The notes below the pieces were generated by a model. It had not been told where the DNA came from and did not search any database. It saw only the letters and a list, made by a program, of their open reading frames with translations. Of a stretch of DNA of 8,260 bases, positions 1-6,454 are shown in pieces. The position numbers were made by a program, and so were the translations under genes. Numbering within the stretch: position 1 is the first letter of the stretch; every line of letters begins with the position of its first letter. The DNA comes from an uncultured Ruminococcus sp. (GTDB taxonomy: Bacteria > Bacillota_A > Clostridia > Oscillospirales > Ruminococcaceae): contig CALFMA010000520.1 in assembly GCA_937880065.1 (NCBI GenBank), positions 1 through 8,260 of the forward strand, read 5' to 3'.

Positions 1-1211
1 GAGGGTAAAACAATCACAGGATACGAATGATGTATCGGAGTAGTAGGAGCAGCAAACAGTTCTTCCAAAAGACTCATTTCCTCGTGCTTCTGACTATCGA
101 GAACATGAGTGTAAGTATCAAGGGTAAATGCTACCGAATAATGACCAAGCAGCGTTGAAAGAGTTTTGGCATCCATACCTTGCTCCAATGCCCTTGTAGC
201 GAATGTATGCCGAAGTGCATGGAATGTATAATGTCCTAATCCTGCTGCCTGAAGAATCTGGTCATAGAAGTCCTTGAAGTTACGTGGTTCAATGTATCCT
301 CCCAGCTGATGAGTTACAATGAAACCTGAATCGTTGTATGCTTCACCTGCTGTTCTTGCATCACTTAGCTGAACATTTTTCCATTGAAGAATTTCGTTGA
401 GAATAACAGGCATAAGAGGGATTGAACGTACAGAGTTTTTGGTTTTAGGCTCCTGAATAACAATTTCTGTGGAATTGCCAATTCCGTTATAGTCAACTTT
501 AGGAAGCCTGTTGAGAGTTCTGCGGATATTCAACATATTTTTCTTAGCGTCTATATCCTCCCAGCGTAATCCAAGAAGTTCGCCTAAACGAATACCTGTA
601 GCAAGAGTAAGTCTGATGAAAACACCGTATCTGAATTTGTAGCTTGTATACATAAGCTGCTGCTGTTCTTCACGGGTAAGAATTTCAATCTGAGGCTTTT
701 CATTTCTCGGAAGATTTACTGCATCACAGGGATTGAAATCAATATGATGTTCAAGTACAGCCTGTTTAAGAGCCTTGTGCAGACAACGATGAATATTTGC
801 GATAGTTTTCGGCGAAAGCCCTTCGTTGTTAAGCTTGTAGTTGTAAAAGTCCTGAAGCAGCATAGGAGTAAGGTCTTTCAGCTTTAAAGTCGGAAAAGCA
901 GCTGAGAGATGTTTCTCTACATATCCCTTGTAGCTTGTATAGGTTGACTGCTTTAGACTGTTTCGCATATACTTATCAAGCCATACCCTGAGCCAGTCAA
1001 TAAGTTTTGTTGAAGTAGGGTCAATCTGATGATTGAAATGAATGTCATATTCCTTTTCGTGTAATTTCTTTACAGCTTCTTGTTTAGTATGCGTATAATA
1101 GGAGATACGCTTAGCTTTACCGGTTTCAAAGTCAATACCGGCAGTAACACGAACTTCGAATCTGCCGTCTTTGCGTTCTCTGATACTGCCTTCATTTTTA
1201 CCACGTCTCAT
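1..1211 (-). CDS. int: Tyrosine recombinase / integrase, C-terminal end cut by window edge
   Basis: Site-specific recombinase that would integrate and excise the mobile element by a covalent 3'-phosphotyrosine intermediate. The frame is open from an ATG at 1209-1211 to the left edge without a stop, giving 403 residues, close to the usual length of about 400 for Tn916-type integrases, so little is missing. The N-terminus (MRRGKNEGSIRERKDGRFEV) looks like an arm-site DNA-binding domain, followed by a SAM-like core-binding domain (about 75-165) and the catalytic domain. All catalytic residues are visible: R208 (TGIRLGELLGLRW), K258 (PKTKNSVRSIP), H331 and R334 (HALRHTF), H357 (LGH) and Y367 (LDTYTHV). 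The start is fixed by GGGAGG at 1220-1225, 8 nt upstream, which lies inside the last codons of the excisionase gene, so the two genes are translationally linked. The attachment site is not seen and probably lies beyond the left edge. The family call is strong; the specific ICE or satellite type is not determined. Confidence 0.96.
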   Translation of the reverse strand, partial: MRRGKNEGSIRERKDGRFEVRVTAGIDFETGKAKRISYYTHTKQEAVKKLHEKEYDIHFNHQIDPTSTKLIDWLRVWLDKYMRNSLKQSTYTSYKGYVEKHLSAAFPTLKLKDLTPMLLQDFYNYKLNNEGLSPKTIANIHRCLHKALKQAVLEHHIDFNPCDAVNLPRNEKPQIEILTREEQQQLMYTSYKFRYGVFIRLTLATGIRLGELLGLRWEDIDAKKNMLNIRRTLNRLPKVDYNGIGNSTEIVIQEPKTKNSVRSIPLMPVILNEILQWKNVQLSDARTAGEAYNDSGFIVTHQLGGYIEPRNFKDFYDQILQAAGLGHYTFHALRHTFATRALEQGMDAKTLSTLLGHYSVAFTLDTYTHVLDSQKHEEMSLLEELFAAPTTPIHHSYPVIVLP

Positions 1212-1214
1212 AAA

Positions 1215-1415
1215 TTAAACCTCCCTGGTATTTTTTTCAAGCCATTGAATAAAACGGTCACGAGAAACAAGAACACGTTTACCGATTTTAATGGTTGGGA
1301 AATCATCCCTCTTAAACATAGAATAACAGCTGCCTTTAGAAATACCCAGAAATTTGCTGAGGTCATCAGCAGTTAGAGTGAGCGGAAGCTCATCATAATT
1401 TTTGTAGTTGTTCAT
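1215..1415 (-). CDS. xis: Excisionase-like helix-turn-helix protein
   Basis: A 66-residue DNA-binding protein of the excisionase/HTH_17 (MerR-like winged helix) type. Residues about 12-60 hold the fold: LTADDLSKFLGISKGSCYS is the helix-turn-helix, followed by the wing FPTIKIGKRVLVSRDRFIQW that is typical of Tn916 Xis and related proteins. It probably bends DNA at the attachment site and turns the integrase towards excision. The start is well supported by AAGGAGGG at 1422-1429 with a 6-nt spacer. The stop lies 3 nt before the int start, and the int ribosome binding site is inside the 3' end of this gene, so xis and int form one operon. A TATAAC at 1449-1454 (minus strand) could be its -10 box, but no good -35 stands before it. 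The alternative reading, a small repressor, cannot be excluded from sequence alone. Confidence 0.9.
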   Translation of the reverse strand: MNNYKNYDELPLTLTADDLSKFLGISKGSCYSMFKRDDFPTIKIGKRVLVSRDRFIQWLEKNTREV

Positions 1416-1499
1416 AAAGAACCCTCCTTGAATTTATTTTACTAAATAGTTATAATAAATTTAATAAATAAAATGAGAGTATTGCAGCTGAAAAAAATA

Positions 1500-1523
1500 A
1501 CCGCCCTTTTTGTTCAGGGCGGT
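1500..1523 (-). terminator. Rho-independent terminator, minus strand
   Basis: A perfect 8-bp stem, ACCGCCCT (1500-1507) against AGGGCGGT (1516-1523), with an 8-nt loop. Read on the minus strand it is followed by TATTTTTTT, a good U-tract. It would end transcripts coming from the right before xis. It shares stem design and downstream context with the hairpin at 8096-8123. Confidence 0.8.
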
Positions 1524-1530
1524 GTGTACA

Positions 1531-1560
1531 TTAGACTTCGTATTAATGGCGTATTATCAT
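1531..1560 (-). pseudogene. Five-codon ORF, possible relic of an internally deleted gene
   Basis: On the minus strand GGAGG (1568-1572) stands 7 nt before ATG (1558-1560), which opens MIIRH and stops at TAA (1543-1545). In the same frame the next codons are TAC GAA GTC TAA TGT, ending at 1531. The partial gene at 8130-8260 ends TGC GAA GTC TGA TGT, 13 of 15 bases the same, and both ends are followed by a similar hairpin. One reading is that a gene related to the one at the right edge lost its middle and kept its start and end. The other is a regulatory leader peptide. The match is short, so this is tentative. Confidence 0.35.
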
Positions 1561-1676
1561 ACTTTTTCCTCCAATCTAAATTATGTAAAACAGCCGCTTC
1601 CGAGGAAGTAGCTGTTTCAATGTGCTATCGTCATAGCACAATAATTATATATAATTGAAAATTTGGACAAAAACAA

Positions 1677-1699
1677 ACTGCCGTCTTTTAAACGGCAGT
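1677..1699 (-). terminator. Rho-independent terminator of the HerA-like ATPase gene
   Basis: Stem ACTGCCGT (1677-1684) against ACGGCAGT (1692-1699), 8 bp, loop of 7. On the minus strand it is followed by TTGTTTTTG. It starts 28 bp downstream of the ATPase stop codon and is well placed to end that message. Confidence 0.82.
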
Positions 1700-1727
1700 G
1701 AAGCGGATATATATTGGATTTTGTAAA

Positions 1728-4430
1728 TTAAACCGGGTTTTCAGTATTGTATTTCAGAAGGGGAGATTCATTCTTTCTTGAAGATACATAAATTATTTTG
1801 TCTGATTCTATATCTCCATTTTCGTTTTCAAAGCTTCCATACACGACTGATTCTCCTTTTTCCAGTCTTTTCATCAATTCGGCAACTCTGTCTATGGTTG
1901 AATCAGCATAGATAAGCTTAGAAATCATTTCTATTGCTACAATTTCAGGTTGGAAGAAAACATTAAGTCCTGATTGCAGGAACATACTTCTGTATTTTGT
2001 AGGAATAGTTTTGAATGATTGGGTTGACATAATAAGACCTATTCCCTTGTCTCGACCTTGTGATAGAATAGTAATTATAGAAGACGATTTGTTATTTATA
2101 AGATTCTGAATTTCGTCTACAACCAAAAACAATCTGCTTTTATCAAATTTTTGCTTATAGTCGTATAAATCCTGGAGTAGAAATTCTGTTATAACTTCGT
2201 AATCGGCCCATGTGTTATCTATACTTATTATAGACATATTCTTTTCTGTATTAAGTTCCGACCAGGTTATTGGTTCTGAATTCTCATAAACATTTACGAT
2301 AAAATTAATAGCTTTTGTAAGTGATATCGGAACAATCAATTTCAGTTTGTTTAAATCAAGTTTCGAGTTTTCACTGATATATGCTTCTGATATGATTTTG
2401 TTCAGTCTGTTGCTGTCAATTTCAATCAGTTTGAAGCATTGGCTGATACTGCGAACTATTCTGTTTATATGTGCTTCCTTAGTTTCGTTTTTGCGTATAA
2501 CAAACGGATTAACAGGTAATTTATCCTTAAACACATTACTGATATCTTTCAATTCATCATTGTTTATGTAGCTCTGAGAAAAATCCAAAATAAGAATTTT
2601 TTCATCAATCGTATTTAACTTTTTTATTATCTTTGATATAAATGTGGTTTTACCATAACCGGATTTTCCTGTAATCATAAGGTGACAGGTTGATAGTTTT
2701 GTATAGCTCCATATGACAGGTTCGCCTTTGTAATTATAGCCTATAGCAACACCGTTATCTTCAGACGTGGAATGTTTAAAGTCCGAAAGAACAAGCTGCG
2801 TTTCAGCATTAATGAATTCAATCATAGATGGATCTAATATATTGTCGTTTATTATATAGGCATTGCCACGAATCGACGGTTGTCCTATAGGATACATTGT
2901 AAGCTTTGTTATGTATAATGAATCGCTTTGGAATAAGCTGCCATTGGTTTGAAGAGCTTTTTTCAGCTTTATCAGTGAAATATTATAAGAAGAACATAAT
3001 TTTTCAAAAACATTTGAAGGTATTATAAGCTTTTGATTATTTTTGTAAATTTCCATTCCATTATGTTGGGCAATTCGATTTTTATTATGCTTACTGTGTG
3101 CAAATACGTTTACCTTTCTGTCTAAAATACAATTACTTAATATGTCGCTGAATTTTTTAATAGTGGTTTCCGTGTTTTCCTGTGCAATCTGTGTTTCAAA
3201 CAAACCTGATACATACTTAAATAATTCGGCTTCAATGGCATTATCTTGTATAGAAGAAACATGTAATATGATCATTTTCTGATTTATAAGTCTAAAAACT
3301 GTCATTATAGATGTAACGGCATCTTGAATATTGAGACTGTTAAAGTTGTTGCGGTAAAGCTCTTTTACCTGTGAATTGATTTCATTATATGATTTAAGCT
3401 GTTCGAATTCAAAAGCTGGGCTTGTTGATGTTATCCATAGTAAAAAACTTGTATCAATGATATTTATATCTGAATCATTAATGAATAAATTGGTATCATC
3501 AAGTGGTACATCTATATATTTATCTTCAGGAAGACAATACTGTATTGTATTAGAAGCAACACAGCATAGTGAATCTGATTGATAGTTCGTAAAATAGTCG
3601 CAAATAAGATTTATATTTTCCTTTCTGATTTTATCAGCGTCAAAAGATGCTTCTAAGAAAATACAGTTACTGTTTCGTTCATTGATAAGTGTGCGAAGAA
3701 TATCAAATGGAGCGTTTATGGAAGATATATTTGTGTATGTATATGAATAAGGATTTATAAAAAAAGACAGATTATTTGAAAGAAGCTGCATTAATTTTTC
3801 CGAGGAAGTATGAGACGAAAAAGTAACAATGTATGGGAATCTGAATCTAAATCCATCATTATACAAAGGGAGAAGCAATGACAAATAACGTAAAGTCAAT
3901 AAAAAAAGAATTTCTATATTTGGCAAAAGAATATGTTTTGTAGGAGGCATGATTGCATAAGAAGGATTGGTTGTTAAATCTTGAATTTGGCATACTTTTG
4001 TTTTTGAATATGTATACGGGTAAAAAAATGGAAAATTATTATTAGAATGTAGTAATATTCTGTGAGAATCTCTAAAGTTTATGATGGATAATCCAGGTTT
4101 GGTTGGAATAAAAAGTGTGTTTTTAGCAGCGTTAATCTCAATTAATTCGAAAAATTTTTTCTGGATTTTAGTACGCTTGGAATCAGAAATGGAGGATTTT
4201 AGTGTGATATTGTGATTTGTTAATTGTCTGAACAGATATTTGTAAGTTCTGTTTTTATCTGTATAGTCCAAATCAATTGTATATGGATAAGACTCATCAG
4301 AGTAGAATGTAATAGATAATAAAGCATCTTTTGTATTAACGTTGATGAATTTTTGAACAGACATTTTTGAGAAATTGTCAAAATATTCTGTTATGTCTAT
4401 TAATGATTGTGATAAAATAGGTAAGGCCAT
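1728..4430 (-). CDS. HerA/FtsK/VirD4-type ATPase, 900 residues, with uncharacterised N-terminal half
   Basis: Probable DNA-translocating P-loop ATPase. The C-terminal third holds the ATPase: Walker A GKSGYGKTT (588-596), Walker B LVVDEIQNL with D772 and E773, an arginine-finger-like SQGRDKGIG (about 787-796) and the sensor MSTQ ending at Q804, then LNVFF. This motif order is that of the HerA/FtsK/VirD4/TraC group, and the lead-in VAIGYNYKGEPVIW is like the ATPase part of DptH-type proteins. Residues 1-550 match no family I can name. They include a hydrophobic helix (171-190), a possible degenerate P-loop (203-212) and a region near 470-530 that looks like a winged-helix end of a helicase domain. 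The frame is open upstream to 4550, but I start at 4430: a good promoter lies inside that extension and AAAGGA (4440-4445) sits 9 nt before the ATG. The gene is markedly richer in A+T, Asn, Ile, Lys and Ser than int or the helicase, which suggests separate origin. Roles in conjugative transfer, segregation or defence are all possible. Confidence 0.8.
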   Translation of the reverse strand: MALPILSQSLIDITEYFDNFSKMSVQKFINVNTKDALLSITFYSDESYPYTIDLDYTDKNRTYKYLFRQLTNHNITLKSSISDSKRTKIQKKFFELIEINAAKNTLFIPTKPGLSIINFRDSHRILLHSNNNFPFFYPYTYSKTKVCQIQDLTTNPSYAIMPPTKHILLPNIEILFLLTLRYLSLLLPLYNDGFRFRFPYIVTFSSHTSSEKLMQLLSNNLSFFINPYSYTYTNISSINAPFDILRTLINERNSNCIFLEASFDADKIRKENINLICDYFTNYQSDSLCCVASNTIQYCLPEDKYIDVPLDDTNLFINDSDINIIDTSFLLWITSTSPAFEFEQLKSYNEINSQVKELYRNNFNSLNIQDAVTSIMTVFRLINQKMIILHVSSIQDNAIEAELFKYVSGLFETQIAQENTETTIKKFSDILSNCILDRKVNVFAHSKHNKNRIAQHNGMEIYKNNQKLIIPSNVFEKLCSSYNISLIKLKKALQTNGSLFQSDSLYITKLTMYPIGQPSIRGNAYIINDNILDPSMIEFINAETQLVLSDFKHSTSEDNGVAIGYNYKGEPVIWSYTKLSTCHLMITGKSGYGKTTFISKIIKKLNTIDEKILILDFSQSYINNDELKDISNVFKDKLPVNPFVIRKNETKEAHINRIVRSISQCFKLIEIDSNRLNKIISEAYISENSKLDLNKLKLIVPISLTKAINFIVNVYENSEPITWSELNTEKNMSIISIDNTWADYEVITEFLLQDLYDYKQKFDKSRLFLVVDEIQNLINNKSSSIITILSQGRDKGIGLIMSTQSFKTIPTKYRSMFLQSGLNVFFQPEIVAIEMISKLIYADSTIDRVAELMKRLEKGESVVYGSFENENGDIESDKIIYVSSRKNESPLLKYNTENPV

Positions 4431-4460
4431 ATTGTCACGTCCTTTCATTTTTATACTATA

Positions 4461-4489
4461 ATTATAACACAGAAAATAAAAAATGTCCA
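4461..4489 (-). promoter_or_regulatory. Sigma-A type promoter of the ATPase gene
   Basis: On the minus strand TGGACA (4484-4489) is the -35 and TATAAT (4461-4466) a perfect -10, with exactly 17 bp between them and TG one base before the -10 (extended -10). Transcription would start near 4453-4455, giving a leader of about 25 nt before the ATG at 4430. This is why the upstream extension of the open frame (to 4550) is not counted as coding. Confidence 0.78.
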
Positions 4490-4672
4490 TATAAATTTTA
4501 GAAATAATAAAAAATAAGCAAAAAGCAATCATTTTCCTTATAAATAACACATTTTTAAAAATAATATGGACAATTTTAAAAACCGAATAAATCTATTATA
4601 TAAGCTAAATATGAATAACATAAATAAATTAAGTGAAAATTGCTTTTTCGAAACTTTTAATATTACCCGACA

Positions 4673-4734
4673 CTGACACAGAAAACATGGCATACTGTTC
4701 TGACATGTTGTCATTGTGACGCATGCGGGGACGC
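4673..4734. repeat. Cluster of short palindromes
   Basis: Adjacent dyads seen directly: TGACATGTTGTCA (4701-4713, 5-bp arms), GTCATTGTGAC (4710-4720, overlapping it), GCATGC (4721-4726) and GCGGGGACGC (4725-4734, 3-bp arms). Just before them CTGACACA (4673-4680) and CATGGCAT (4686-4693) repeat the two halves of the 17-bp arm at 4838-4854 with 5 extra bases between. The density is unusual for this AT-rich region and suggests protein binding or a folded single-strand origin. Confidence 0.45.
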
Positions 4735-4767
4735 TAATGAATTAACATATTAAACATTTGTATAGTT

Positions 4768-4854
4768 TGTGCCATGTGCCAGGTGTTTGAAAAACTTTTT
4801 AAACATTAAAAATATTTCCTAAATACTTTTATTATTTACCTGACACATGGCACA
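4768..4854. repeat. 17-bp inverted repeats flanking an AT-rich spacer
   Basis: The left arm TGTGCCATGTGCCAGGT (4768-4784) and the right arm ACCTGACACATGGCACA (4838-4854) are inverted copies with one mismatch in 17. The 53-bp spacer (4785-4837) is about 85% A+T. Each arm contains two TGYCA-type half sites in tandem. The layout resembles initiator or repressor sites around a DNA unwinding element. It is clearly repeated; its function is inferred. Confidence 0.7.
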
Positions 4855-4902
4855 TTGAAAAATAACACTTTACCAACATAGATGTAAATCCTGTAAATAA
4901 TG

Positions 4903-4913
4903 GATTTAATAAA
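4903..4913 (+). repeat. Target site duplication, left copy
   Basis: GATTTAATAAA directly abuts the left end of the insertion sequence and is repeated exactly at 6472-6482 next to the right end. An 11-bp duplication fits the 10-13 bp usual for IS4-family elements. Confidence 0.88.
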
Positions 4914-4930
4914 TAGATATGAGCAAAACA
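4914..4930 (+). repeat. Left terminal inverted repeat of the IS
   Basis: TAGATATGAGCAAAACA read inwards. It matches the right end read inwards at 14 of 17 positions; the three differences are the block at positions 4-6 (ATA against CCC). Confidence 0.88.
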
Positions 4931-5058
4931 AAGCTGGCAGACGACAAAAGCAGTGCAAGAGCGAAGAAGCCGCTATTCCAAAGTGGAAAAAGGTATAGCA
5001 AAGCTGACCTAAGCCTGCAAAAAGGCAAAAGTCTGTTGAAAGTATAAAAAATTACAGA

Positions 5059-6375
5059 TCAGGCTATACGTTTAACAGATTTAAGTGAACGGTAAGAGCA
5101 AGCTGATTTAGTGACAACAGCAGCAACAGCGACAGCTAAAAGAGCAATGTGAGCAAATGAGTTCATATTTTTGGCAGCATTGAGGCTGTGTATCCAAAGG
5201 CGCTCCTGACCTGTTGACTTGAATCGGGAATTGTAACGTTCAGCTTCGGTACGCAAAGCATATATCTTCTTGAATGATATGCAGTCACGGTCAATAGAAA
5301 GTCTGTAATCATCGGGTAAAGTAACATACTTCGTGCAGCCGCGATTCTTCTTTCCATTGTTCCAGCATTTATGGTTGCAGGGACAGATGCCGTTTTTAGA
5401 CCTCTTGTAAGGGCAGCAGTACTTCTGACGGGTTCTGTTTCTATCAGAGAATATGCCGTCCTTGTGCATAGCGAGACCGGCTTCACAGATAGGGTGACCG
5501 GAAGAAAGCTTTTTCGGATTTTTAGTATTGCGTTTGTTAAGCGGAATAATACAGTCACCATGATAAACGTCCTTGACGAGATTGTATACAGCTTTAACAT
5601 CGTAGCCTTTATCTGCGATAAAAGTACATTCATCAATAGAAATAAACTTATTGGTTTGGTTTAGAATATCTTCGACCACCTTACTGTCAGCAACATCAGC
5701 AGTAGTAGTGATCTCAGAGATCGGTAAGCCAGTAATGCAGTCAACCAGCACATGATTCTTGTAGCCCCAATAGTATTCAAATTTTCTTTCATTATGCTGA
5801 TTAGATGCAGTATGTACCCCAAGTCTGCAATCCTTATCAGACTGTGGCTGATTGTCTTTTGAAAACTTGTTCTTAGCAAACGACTTCGGATTATTCTGAC
5901 AGGTATTTGCAGAAACAGGAGTTGAATCAAGGGCAATGAAAGAGGTATCGATAATACCGAGCTCAGCAGCCTGAATAACTAAACGCTGCATTACCTTTTT
6001 AAGATACTCGTTATCGAGTTCTCTGATAAATCTGTCAAAAGTCCAGTATGACGGAAGCGGCTGCATAATATTAAAGCCGCAGTAATGTGCGATCAGAAGA
6101 TTATTATTGAGATAATCAAGAAGATCGGTTATGCAGGAAAAGCATTCACATTTCATTACAATAAATGCACACAGTAAAGCACATTTTGAATAACCTCTTC
6201 TGCCTGTTCTCGAAGCTCTGTCAGGAAAGTCAGAAAGGTCAAGGTTAAGAAAAAGCTTATCATAAAAAACTGCTTTGGGTGCATTTGTGAAAAATACAAT
6301 GTCCTGTATTATTTCTTGGCGATAGATAACAGCCAACTCCCTTCGTATTTCTTTAGCATTTATATTATACGACAA
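5059..6375 (-). CDS. IS4-superfamily DDE transposase
   Basis: Cut-and-paste type transposase of 438 residues with an RNase H-like DDE core. Catalytic residues visible: D150 (FIALDSTPVSA), D255 (FIADKGYD) and E379. The last lies in a perfect YREK signature, Y372-x2-R375-x3-E379-x6-K386, which defines the IS4 group and agrees with the 11-bp target duplication. Residues about 45-125 look like the N-terminal transposase domain found with DDE_Tnp_1 proteins. Residues 320-347 carry a cysteine cluster (C320, C321, C331, C333, C337, C347) that may bind zinc. A short hydrophobic stretch (about 408-422) is near the C-terminus. The only start codon available before residue 74 is TTG at 6373-6375, with no clear ribosome binding site, so translation may be weak, as is common for transposases. 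A TATAAA at about 6391-6396 (minus strand) may be part of its promoter. No frameshift or stop is seen, so it appears functional. Confidence 0.92.
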   Translation of the reverse strand: MSYNINAKEIRRELAVIYRQEIIQDIVFFTNAPKAVFYDKLFLNLDLSDFPDRASRTGRRGYSKCALLCAFIVMKCECFSCITDLLDYLNNNLLIAHYCGFNIMQPLPSYWTFDRFIRELDNEYLKKVMQRLVIQAAELGIIDTSFIALDSTPVSANTCQNNPKSFAKNKFSKDNQPQSDKDCRLGVHTASNQHNERKFEYYWGYKNHVLVDCITGLPISEITTTADVADSKVVEDILNQTNKFISIDECTFIADKGYDVKAVYNLVKDVYHGDCIIPLNKRNTKNPKKLSSGHPICEAGLAMHKDGIFSDRNRTRQKYCCPYKRSKNGICPCNHKCWNNGKKNRGCTKYVTLPDDYRLSIDRDCISFKKIYALRTEAERYNSRFKSTGQERLWIHSLNAAKNMNSFAHIALLAVAVAAVVTKSACSYRSLKSVKRIA

Positions 6376-6454
6376 AAAGTTGGCTGTTTCTATATTTTAT
6401 AGTGACAAATTTAAAAATTATTGCTCTGTTTTGCCTTTTTACCGCCTTTTGCGG

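Larger units (their letters stand above)
1500..1640 (-). ncRNA. Candidate short structured transcript or leader
   Basis: A possible stand-alone minus-strand transcript of about 140 nt. It begins with the hairpin TGTGCTAT/ATAGCACA (1621-1640, tetraloop), continues with a second hairpin of two stems (AAACAGC/GCTGTTT at 1588-1594 and 1611-1617, inner stem CTTCC/GGAAG), then GGAGG at 1568-1572, a five-codon ORF, and the terminator at 1500-1523. The promoter-like boxes at 1644-1670 have a short 15-bp spacing, so the transcription start is uncertain and would fall inside the first hairpin. I do not recognise it as a known riboswitch or sRNA family. It could equally be the remains of a deleted gene with its 5' leader. 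Confidence 0.35.
1416..1727. other. Hairpin-rich intergenic region between ATPase and xis
   Basis: This 312-bp stretch has no convincing protein gene. From right to left on the minus strand it holds the ATPase terminator (1677-1699), a weak promoter-like pair (TTGTCC at 1665-1670 and TATAAT at 1644-1649, spacing 15), two hairpins (1621-1640 and 1588-1617), a ribosome binding site with a five-codon ORF (1543-1572), a second terminator (1500-1523), and then an AT-rich leader before xis that includes an ATTTTA...TAAAAT inverted arrangement (about 1437-1475). A 61-codon plus-strand frame at 1473-1658 runs straight through these hairpins and is not believable as a gene. Confidence 0.7.
4431..4913. 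other. Divergent control region, candidate replication origin
   Basis: This 483-bp stretch carries no credible gene. It holds the ATPase leader and promoter (to 4489), an AT-rich stretch (4490-4660), a cluster of short palindromes in locally GC-richer DNA (4665-4735), a pair of 17-bp inverted repeats around an AT-rich spacer (4768-4854), and the left copy of the IS target duplication (4903-4913). If the IS is removed, the region continues directly into the leader and ribosome binding site of the SF3 helicase, so it was originally the shared upstream region of two divergent genes. Replication initiator or repressor binding sites would be expected here; that role is an inference. Confidence 0.5.

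Noticed and set aside
1080..1376. Plus-strand frame opposite int and xis
   Set aside because: It is the shadow of two well-supported minus-strand genes and has no ribosome binding site.
1473..1658. Plus-strand open frame of 61 codons
   Set aside because: It has no ribosome binding site and runs through two minus-strand hairpins and a terminator; the peptide has no recognisable features.
4431..4550. N-terminal extension of the ATPase by 40 residues (hydrophobic, could look like a signal or membrane segment)
   Set aside because: It contains a near-consensus promoter on the same strand with its start point near 4454, and the ATG at 4430 has the only suitable ribosome binding site. The hydrophobic stretch is an effect of AT-rich promoter DNA.
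4660..4860. CRISPR-like array
   Set aside because: The repeats are few, inverted and unequally spaced, with no regular spacers and no cas genes.
5019..6439. AAAAAGGCAAAA inverted pair (5019-5030 and 6428-6439) as the IS ends
   Set aside because: No direct repeat abuts these positions, whereas the outer 17-bp ends at 4914 and 6471 are bounded by an exact 11-bp duplication. Kept only as a possible subterminal site.
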